Assembly: GCF_001307035.1 (NCBI RefSeq)
Contig: NZ_LKIU01000002.1
Location: 789,088-853,087, forward strand
DNA: 64,000 bases
DNA from: Arthrobacter sp. Edens01
GTDB taxonomy: Bacteria > Actinomycetota > Actinomycetes > Actinomycetales > Micrococcaceae
Reading direction: 5' to 3'
The notes below the pieces were generated by a model. The model was not told the DNA's origin. It did not search any database and was given only the letters and a program-made list of their open reading frames with translations. A program made the position numbers and the translations under genes. Below are positions 58,721 to 64,000 of this stretch, piece by piece. The first letter of the stretch is position 1; each line of letters begins with the position of its first letter.

Positions 58721-58854
58721 TGGACTGATACCCCCATCCGTGGAAGGGCCCCGGGCCCGGCGGGAAAGTTCATCAAGCTGTGCTGCCCTCGTAACCAGGG
58801 CGTAACAAGCCGCGGCCGCCGCAGCCGGATGTCCGGGCCGGGGCGGAGAAGGAA

Positions 58855-58860
58855 TAGGAT
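58855..58860 (+). promoter_or_regulatory. -10 box TAGGAT, probable leaderless promoter of ilvD
   Basis: TAGGAT ends 6 nt before the ilvD ATG at 58867. The preceding GAAGGA lies too far upstream (gap of 12 or more nt) to be the only ribosome signal. Confidence 0.5.
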
Positions 58861-58866
58861 TTTGCT

Positions 58867-60570
58867 ATGACCACGGAGAGCACCCCTGACATCAAACCCC
58901 GCAGCCGAGTCGTAACCGACGGGATCCATGCGGCGCCCGCGCGCGGTATGTTCCGTGCGGTCGGCATGGGCGATGACGATTTCGCCAAGCCCCAGATCGG
59001 CATTGCCAGTTCCTGGAACGAAATTACCCCCTGCAACCTCTCCCTGAACCGTCTGGCCCAGGGCGCCAAGGAAGGCGTCCACGCCGGCGGAGGGTTCCCG
59101 ATGCAGTTCGGCACCATTTCCGTTTCCGACGGTATTTCGATGGGCCACGAAGGCATGCACTTCTCCCTGGTGTCCCGCGAAGTCATTGCCGACTCGGTGG
59201 AAACCGTCATGATGGCCGAGCGCCTTGACGGCTCCGTCCTGCTCGCCGGCTGCGACAAGTCGCTGCCCGGCATGCTCATGGCTGCGGCGCGCCTGGATCT
59301 CTCCAGCGTTTTCCTCTACGCCGGTTCGATCATGCCCGGCTTCGCCAAGATGGAAGACGGCACCGAACGCGAAGTCACCCTGATTGATGCCTTCGAAGCG
59401 GTCGGTGCCTGCGCTGCCGGGAAAATGAGCCTCAAGGACCTGGACACCATCGAACGTGCCATCTGCCCGGGTGAAGGTGCCTGCGGCGGCATGTACACCG
59501 CCAACACGATGGCCTGCATTGGTGAGGCACTCGGTATGTCCCTGCCGGGTTCCGCGGCTCCGCCCTCGGCTGACCGCCGCCGCGACGAGTTCGCCCGCAA
59601 GTCCGGCGAAGCCGTGGTGAACCTGCTGCGCAAGGGCATCACTGCCCGCGACATCATGACCAAGAAGGCGTTTGAGAACGCCATCGCCGTGACCATGGCC
59701 TTCGGCGGCTCCACCAACGCCGTCCTGCACCTGCTGGCAATCGCACGCGAAGCCGAAGTCGACCTCACGCTGGAAGACTTCAACCGCATCGGCGACAAGA
59801 TCCCGCACCTGGGCGACCTGAAGCCGTTCGGCCGCTACGTGATGTTCGACGTCGACAAGATCGGCGGCGTCCCGGTCATCATGCGTGCCTTGCTGGACGC
59901 CGGGCTGCTGCACGGCGACTGCCTCACCGTCACGGGCAAGACCGTCGCTGAAAACCTCGAAGCGATTAACCCCCCGGATCCTGACGGCAAGGTGCTGCGC
60001 GCACTGGACAACCCGATCCACAAGACCGGCGGTATCACCATCCTCAAGGGATCGATGGCTCCTGAAGGTGCCGTTGTGAAGTCCGCAGGGTTCGACGCCG
60101 ATGTCTTCGAGGGCACTGCCCGTGTCTTCGAGCGTGAGCAGGGTGCACTCGATGCACTCGACGCCGGAGAGATCCACGCCGGCGACGTCGTCGTCATCCG
60201 TTACGAAGGCCCCAAGGGCGGCCCGGGTATGCGCGAGATGCTCGCCATCACCGGTGCTATCAAGGGCGCAGGCCTGGGCAAGGACGTGCTCCTGCTGACC
60301 GACGGACGGTTCTCCGGCGGCACCACCGGCCTGTGCATCGGCCACGTTGCACCCGAAGCGGTCGACGGCGGCCCCATCGCCTTCGTCAACGACGGCGACC
60401 GGATCCGCGTGGACATCGCAGCCCGCACCTTCGACCTGCTGGTGGAGCCCGAAGAGCTCGAAGCCCGCAAGGTTGGCTGGGAGCCGCTGCCCGCCAAGTT
60501 CACCAAGGGCGTCCTGTCCAAGTACGCCAAGATGGTCAACTCGGCTTCCACCGGCGCTTACTGCGGTTGA
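58867..60570 (+). CDS. ilvD: Dihydroxy-acid dehydratase (567 aa)
   Basis: Fe-S enzyme of the third step of valine and isoleucine synthesis. The cluster cysteines are in [24 protein letters not shown] and [16 protein letters not shown]. The C-terminal [21 protein letters not shown] is the family signature. Length is typical. It is separated from ilvBNC by about 485 bases holding a long hairpin and the ilv leader, so it probably has its own transcript. Confidence 0.97.
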   Translation: MTTESTPDIKPRSRVVTDGIHAAPARGMFRAVGMGDDDFAKPQIGIASSWNEITPCNLSLNRLAQGAKEGVHAGGGFPMQFGTISVSDGISMGHEGMHFSLVSREVIADSVETVMMAERLDGSVLLAGCDKSLPGMLMAAARLDLSSVFLYAGSIMPGFAKMEDGTEREVTLIDAFEAVGACAAGKMSLKDLDTIERAICPGEGACGGMYTANTMACIGEALGMSLPGSAAPPSADRRRDEFARKSGEAVVNLLRKGITARDIMTKKAFENAIAVTMAFGGSTNAVLHLLAIAREAEVDLTLEDFNRIGDKIPHLGDLKPFGRYVMFDVDKIGGVPVIMRALLDAGLLHGDCLTVTGKTVAENLEAINPPDPDGKVLRALDNPIHKTGGITILKGSMAPEGAVVKSAGFDADVFEGTARVFEREQGALDALDAGEIHAGDVVVIRYEGPKGGPGMREMLAITGAIKGAGLGKDVLLLTDGRFSGGTTGLCIGHVAPEAVDGGPIAFVNDGDRIRVDIAARTFDLLVEPEELEARKVGWEPLPAKFTKGVLSKYAKMVNSASTGAYCG

Positions 60571-60633
60571 AACCCTTCCCCAGCCGCAAGGCGCTGAGCG
60601 CCTTGCGGCTGGGGCCCCTAAAGGGTTTCAACC
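60565..60633 (+). terminator. Composite 30-bp hairpin over the ilvD stop codon
   Basis: Outer stem GGTTGAAACCCTT (60565-60577) with AAGGGTTTCAACC (60621-60633), directly continued by an inner 17-bp stem CCCCAGCCGCAAGGCGC (60578-60594) with GCGCCTTGCGGCTGGGG (60598-60614), loop TGA. Only a 6-nt bulge (CCCCTA) interrupts it on the 3' side. It starts before the ilvD TGA (60568-60570) and lacks a T-run. Likely terminator or 3'-end stabilizer. Confidence 0.8.
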
Positions 60634-60787
60634 TTATTAAGCCCTGCCGCCTCGGGTGGTCAGGGTTTACACCACCTCCGGCACCCGCGTCTTCGAGTTG
60701 GAGGTGTCTGCCCTGGAAGGTAGGGGCTAATGCTCCCTGCACGCAGCGCAACATCTGGGTGTCCACACAGCGGACTGGAAAGTCCAT
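60634..60787. other. Upstream region of the ilvBNC promoter
   Basis: No gene seen. It contains a GGTGGT/ACCACC inverted repeat (about 60654-60677) and, directly upstream of the -10 box, GGACT-GGAAA-AGTCC (60772-60786), a 5-bp inverted repeat with 5-nt spacer that could bind a regulator over the promoter. Confidence 0.4.
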
Positions 60788-60793
60788 ATAATG
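60788..60793 (+). promoter_or_regulatory. ilvB: -10 box TATAAT, promoter of ilvBNC
   Basis: A perfect sigma-A -10 consensus. No TTGACA-like box is found 16-19 nt upstream. The start of transcription would be near 60800, giving a leader of about 255 nt before ilvB. Confidence 0.65.
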
Positions 60794-60848
60794 AGACGCA
60801 TCACCCTCTGGTTGACACCGTAACCGGAGGAGGGGAACACTGATCTCT

Positions 60849-60890
60849 ATGCAGATCGTAACCGTCGTCCTTAGCAAGCGCGTGGCGTAA
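60849..60890 (+). CDS. ilvL: ilv leader peptide (13 aa), attenuation
   Basis: ATG at 60849 opens MQIVTVVLSKRVA, stop TAA 60888-60890. Six of 12 residues after Met are Ile, Val or Leu (one I, four V, one L), the end products of the pathway, clustered at codons 3-8. GGAGGAGGGG (60827-60836) is a strong ribosome site about 12 nt upstream. The peptide is followed by alternative hairpins and a terminator, the layout of a transcription attenuator like the one upstream of ilvBNC in Corynebacterium. Confidence 0.85.
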   Translation: MQIVTVVLSKRVA

Positions 60891-60919
60891 CAGCCCGACT
60901 TGAAAGAGACGTCACGCGC
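60878..60919 (+). promoter_or_regulatory. Pause/anti-terminator region hairpin of the ilv attenuator
   Basis: GCGCGTGGCGT (60878-60888, the end of the leader peptide gene) pairs with ACGTCACGCGC (60909-60919) over 11 bp with one G-U. A ribosome stalled at the Val/Leu codons would cover the left arm. The alternative anti-terminator pairing is not clear by eye. Confidence 0.6.
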
Positions 60920-60921
60920 GG

Positions 60922-60957
60922 ACCCCTACGGAGCCAACAGGCACGAGGGGTTTTTTT
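60922..60957 (+). terminator. ilv attenuator terminator
   Basis: ACCCCT (60922-60927) pairs with AGGGGT (60946-60951), with GCC/GGC inside around AACA, and is followed by seven T (60951-60957), the strongest T-run in the window. It lies about 100 bases before ilvB. Confidence 0.85.
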
Positions 60958-61055
60958 ATTGGCTTCAGAAAGCACAGAGACCGCACCGGGCTTACCCTCC
61001 GGGCGGTACGCCGCATCAGAACTAAATGGATATGTATCCGCAAAGGAAGTTTCCG

Positions 61056-62960
61056 ATGAGTAAGGGATCGCCAATCAGCCCGTCGCTGATGGCACACAAG
61101 ACTGGCCCTGCACGGTCCGTGCAGACCAAGAGCAAAGATGCAGCTTTTTCTGTCAACCCGGCTGAAGCCATGGACACCCGCGTCCAGGGCCCCAACAACG
61201 TAGTACCGCCAACTGAGATGACCGGTTCGCAGGCCATCGTCCGTGCGCTGGAAGAACTTGGAGTCGAAGACGTCTTCGGTCTGCCCGGCGGCGCGATCCT
61301 GCCGACCTACGACCCGCTGATGGACTCCACCAAGCTGCGGCACATCCTGGTCCGCCACGAACAGGGCGCCGGCCACGCAGCCGAAGGCTACGCGATGGTT
61401 ACCGGCCGTGCAGGCGTCTGCATTGCGACGTCGGGCCCCGGTGCCACCAACCTGGTGACCGCCATTGCCGACGCCCACATGGACTCCGTTCCCATGGTTG
61501 CCATCACCGGACAGGTCAACAGCTCCGTCATTGGTTCCGACGCGTTCCAGGAAGCGGACATCGTCGGCATCACCATGCCGATCACCAAGCACTCGTTCCT
61601 CGTGACCAATGCCGACGAGATCCCCAGGATCCTCGCCGAGGCGTTCCACATTGCCACCAGCGGCCGTCCCGGTCCTGTGCTGGTGGATATCACCAAGGAC
61701 GCACAGCAGGGCAAGACCACTTTCTCCTGGCCGCCGAAGATCGACCTCCCCGGCTACCGCACAGTGGTGCGCGGACACTCCAAACAGGTGCGCGAGGCTG
61801 CGCGGCTGATCGCAGCTTCGCAGCGCCCGGTGTTCTACGTCGGCGGCGGTGTGCTGAAGGCAGACGCTTCCGCGGAACTGCTGGAACTGGCAGAGGCGGT
61901 TGGTGCCCCCGTGGTCACCACGCTGATGGCGCGCGGTGTGTTCCCCGACTCCCACGCCCAGCACATGGGCATGCCCGGCATGCACGGTTCCGTTTCCGCG
62001 GTCACGGCACTGCAGCAGTCGGACCTGCTGATCACCCTGGGCGCACGCTTCGATGACCGCGTCACCGGCGTGCTGTCCTCCTTCGCCCCCGGCGCCAAAG
62101 TCATCCACGCGGACATCGATCCGGCGGAGATCTCCAAGAACCGCACGGCGGACGTGCCGATCGTCGGATCGGTGAAGGAAATCATTCCTGAACTCACCGA
62201 AGCTGTCCGCAGCCAGTTCGAGTCCACCGGCACCCCGGAGCTCGGGGCCTGGTGGTCGGTACTCAACCGGCTGAAGGAAACCTACCCCACCGGCTGGACC
62301 GAACCCGAAGACGGCCATGTTGCCCCGCAGCAGGTGATCAAGCGGATTGGTGAACTCACCGGTCCCGAAGGCGTCTACGTGGCGGGCGTGGGACAGCACC
62401 AGATGTGGTCTGCCCAGTTCATCAACTATGAGCGTCCCAGGGCATGGCTGAACTCCGGCGGCCTGGGCACCATGGGCTACTCCGTTCCGGCAGCCATGGG
62501 CGCCAAGGTCGGAAACCCGGACCGCGTGGTCTGGGCGATCGACGGCGACGGCTGCTTCCAGATGACCAACCAGGAACTGGCCACCTGCCTGATCAATAAC
62601 ATCCCGATCAAGGTTGCCATCATCAACAATTCCTCACTGGGCATGGTCCGGCAGTGGCAGACCCTGTTCTACGAGTCCCGGTATTCAAACACGGACCTGA
62701 ACACCGGCCATGACACCGTGCGTGTTCCGGACTTCGTGAAGCTCGCCGATGCCTACGGCTGCGTGGGCCTGCGCTGCGAACGCGAAGAGGACATCGACGC
62801 CACCATCGAAAAGGCGCTGTCCATCAACGACCGCCCGGTGGTCATCGACTTCGTGGTCAGCCGCGACTCGATGGTCTGGCCCATGGTCCCGTCCGGGGTC
62901 AGCAATGACCTCATCCAGATTGCCCGCAACATGACACCCACCTGGGAAGAGGAGGACTAG
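61056..62960 (+). CDS. ilvB: Acetolactate synthase, large subunit (634 aa)
   Basis: TPP/FAD enzyme, first common step of branched-chain amino acid synthesis. The TPP Glu is in [16 protein letters not shown] (about 97-112), the Mg-TPP motif is [14 protein letters not shown]...NNSSLGMV (about 495-530), and FDDRVTG and GMPGMHG are FAD/active-site segments. The first 50 residues are a hydrophilic extension. ATG at 61056 has AAAGGAAG 6 nt upstream, after the attenuator. ilvN follows 5 bases after its stop. Confidence 0.97.
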   Translation: MSKGSPISPSLMAHKTGPARSVQTKSKDAAFSVNPAEAMDTRVQGPNNVVPPTEMTGSQAIVRALEELGVEDVFGLPGGAILPTYDPLMDSTKLRHILVRHEQGAGHAAEGYAMVTGRAGVCIATSGPGATNLVTAIADAHMDSVPMVAITGQVNSSVIGSDAFQEADIVGITMPITKHSFLVTNADEIPRILAEAFHIATSGRPGPVLVDITKDAQQGKTTFSWPPKIDLPGYRTVVRGHSKQVREAARLIAASQRPVFYVGGGVLKADASAELLELAEAVGAPVVTTLMARGVFPDSHAQHMGMPGMHGSVSAVTALQQSDLLITLGARFDDRVTGVLSSFAPGAKVIHADIDPAEISKNRTADVPIVGSVKEIIPELTEAVRSQFESTGTPELGAWWSVLNRLKETYPTGWTEPEDGHVAPQQVIKRIGELTGPEGVYVAGVGQHQMWSAQFINYERPRAWLNSGGLGTMGYSVPAAMGAKVGNPDRVVWAIDGDGCFQMTNQELATCLINNIPIKVAIINNSSLGMVRQWQTLFYESRYSNTDLNTGHDTVRVPDFVKLADAYGCVGLRCEREEDIDATIEKALSINDRPVVIDFVVSRDSMVWPMVPSGVSNDLIQIARNMTPTWEEED

Positions 62961-62965
62961 GGAAC

Positions 62966-63478
62966 ATGGCACGCCACACCCTTTCAGTGCTCGTAGAAGA
63001 CGTTCCCGGTGTCCTGACCCGGGTCGCGTCCCTGTTCGCCCGCCGGGCGTTCAACATCAATTCTTTGGCCGTCGGCCCGTCGGAGGTTGCGGGTCTTTCC
63101 CGCATCACCGTGGTGGTCGAGGCCGAAGGTGACCTGCTGGAGCAGGTCACCAAGCAACTGAACAAGCTCGTCAACGTCATCAAGATTGTCGAACTTGTTC
63201 CCGAGTCTTCCGTGCAACGAGACCACATCTTGGTCAAGGTTCGCGCGGATGCCGCAACCCGGCTGCAGGTAACCCAGGCGGCCGAGCTGTTCCGTGCTTC
63301 AGTGGTAGATGTGTCTACAGACTCCCTGATCGTTGAAGCCACTGGCACCGCCGATAAGCTCAATGCACTGCTCTCAGTGCTGGAGCCCTTTGGCATCCGC
63401 GAAATAGTTCAATCCGGAACCCTGGCCGTCGGCCGCGGTGCGAAGTCGATGTCCGACCGCGCGCTGCGCAGCGCCTAG
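62966..63478 (+). CDS. ilvN: Acetolactate synthase, small regulatory subunit (170 aa)
   Basis: Regulatory subunit giving valine feedback. The N-terminal ACT domain [38 protein letters not shown] (about 3-40) is followed by the C-terminal domain ([28 protein letters not shown]). ATG at 62966 with AGGGAAC upstream. Between ilvB and ilvC as usual. Confidence 0.97.
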   Translation: MARHTLSVLVEDVPGVLTRVASLFARRAFNINSLAVGPSEVAGLSRITVVVEAEGDLLEQVTKQLNKLVNVIKIVELVPESSVQRDHILVKVRADAATRLQVTQAAELFRASVVDVSTDSLIVEATGTADKLNALLSVLEPFGIREIVQSGTLAVGRGAKSMSDRALRSA

Positions 63479-63522
63479 TTCCCCTCAAAACCTTTATCCA
63501 AGACCAAACAGGAGATATTGAA

Positions 63523-64000
63523 GTGACTGACATGTATTACGACGACGACGCAGACCTGTCCATCATCCAGGGACGCAAAGTCGCCGTCATCGGCTACGGC
63601 AGCCAGGGCCACGCACACGCCCTGAGCCTGCGCGATTCCGGTGTTGATGTCCGCGTTGGCCTGAAGGAAGGCTCCAAGTCCCGCGCCAAGGCAGAAGCCG
63701 AGGGCCTGCGCGTCCTCAACGTTGCCGACGCCGTTGCCGAGGCCGACCTGATCATGGTCCTCACGCCGGACCAGGTCCAGCGCTTCGTCTACGCAGAGGA
63801 TATTGCCCCGAACCTGAAGTCCGGCGACGCGCTGTTCTTCGGCCACGGCTTCAACATCCGTTACGGCTACATCCAGCCGCCGGCCGACGTCGACGTCGCA
63901 CTGGTTGCTCCGAAGGGCCCGGGCCACATTGTCCGCCGCGAATTCGAAGCCGGCCGCGGTGTCCCCGACCTCATCGCCGTCGAGCAGGACGCTTCGGGCA
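63523..64000 (+). CDS. ilvC: Ketol-acid reductoisomerase, N-terminal part (runs off the window)
   Basis: GTG at 63523 has AGGAGA (63510-63515) 7 nt upstream. The product reads [19 protein letters not shown], then the NADPH motif [13 protein letters not shown] with GLKEGSKS binding the 2'-phosphate, and [10 protein letters not shown]. The first 159 codons of about 340 are present. ATG at 63532 is an alternative start. Second step of the Val/Ile/Leu pathway, third gene of ilvBNC. Confidence 0.96.
   Translation, partial: MTDMYYDDDADLSIIQGRKVAVIGYGSQGHAHALSLRDSGVDVRVGLKEGSKSRAKAEAEGLRVLNVADAVAEADLIMVLTPDQVQRFVYAEDIAPNLKSGDALFFGHGFNIRYGYIQPPADVDVALVAPKGPGHIVRREFEAGRGVPDLIAVEQDASG

Noticed and set aside
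58708-60345. Very long minus-strand open frame (up to 694 codons) running antisense across ilvD
   Set aside because: Only the first-named 148-aa gene (58261-58707) has a promoter and gene-like composition. The rest mirrors ilvD codon usage (stop codons are rare on the antisense strand of high-GC genes).
60634-61055. T-box riboswitch in the ilv leader
   Set aside because: The conserved T-box sequence is not present, while a leader peptide plus terminator explains the region.
60912-62399. 495-codon minus-strand open frame antisense to ilvB
   Set aside because: It crosses the attenuator terminator and ilvB, whose identity is certain; the antisense protein is His/Gly/Val-rich low-complexity noise.

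Overview
The window is chromosomal DNA from a high-GC actinobacterium, most likely Arthrobacter or a close relative in Micrococcaceae. The reasons are the strong G/C third-position bias, many GTG/TTG starts, 4-base ATGA/GTGA gene overlaps, TANNNT -10 boxes sitting 6-7 nt from start codons (leaderless mRNAs), the clpS-DUF2017-murI-MBL-rph-rdgB block typical of Actinobacteria, and nrtR/nadA/nadC, mqo and DUF3039/DUF1206/DUF1349 proteins. I see no insertion sequence, prophage, integrase, CRISPR array, rRNA or replication origin.

Layout. 1-5.2 kb: end of an ABC ATPase gene, its permease, DUF3039 protein, MFS exporter and DEIH helicase. 5.3-7.2 kb (minus): pncB-pncA, NAD salvage. 7.3-13.4 kb (plus): clpS, DUF2017, murI, MBL hydrolase, rph, rdgB, DedA and a DnaQ/BRCT exonuclease. 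13.4-15.7 kb: ADP-ribosylglycohydrolase and a divergent aquaporin-like channel. 15.8-20.1 kb: sbcD-sbcC. 20.3-25.3 kb: MFS transporter, then a NitT/TauT-type ABC operon. 25.5-30 kb: a 51-aa acidic protein, a Ser/Thr kinase, and a 2-oxoacid dehydrogenase operon (E1 alpha, E1 beta, a free-standing lipoyl protein, an alpha/beta hydrolase). 30-31.4 kb: a 36-aa basic protein, a structured AT-rich intergenic region and an Lrp/AsnC regulator. 31.5-35.7 kb: nrtR-nadA-(nadB remnant)-nadC-cysteine desulfurase. 35.8-43.6 kb: M20 peptidase, DHA2 exporter, LLM oxidoreductase-MarR pair and an RND pump. 43.8-53.4 kb: mqo and a Dpp-type oligopeptide ABC system spread over both strands with two paralogous binding proteins. 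53.6-58.7 kb: small proteins, tandem tRNA-Lys(CUU), DUF1206, MarR, Bcp, tRNA-Leu(UAG) and a 2-hydroxyacid dehydrogenase. 58.9-64 kb: ilvD, an attenuator leader, ilvB-ilvN-ilvC (ilvC runs off the end).

How the genes work together. Three themes stand out. NAD: salvage (pncB-pncA) and the de novo branch (nadA, nadC, a desulfurase that could feed the NadA Fe-S cluster) lie 25 kb apart; the de novo operon sits behind its own NrtR regulator, and nadB is reduced to a 22-codon stub. Branched-chain amino acids: ilvD and ilvBNC have a leader peptide rich in Val/Ile/Leu codons followed by a terminator, while the E1 alpha/beta operon next to an Lrp-type gene could degrade the corresponding 2-oxoacids. 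Envelope and transport: at least six transport systems with their own regulators.

The observations most worth a second look are the split, AcoC-like E2 (lipoyl protein plus alpha/beta hydrolase, no classical acyltransferase), the clean nadB deletion scar, the aquaporin-like channel with LPT in place of the first NPA motif, the ilv attenuator with a 30-bp hairpin over the ilvD stop codon, and the structured region upstream of the Lrp gene. All calls are from reading the sequence; no database search was run.
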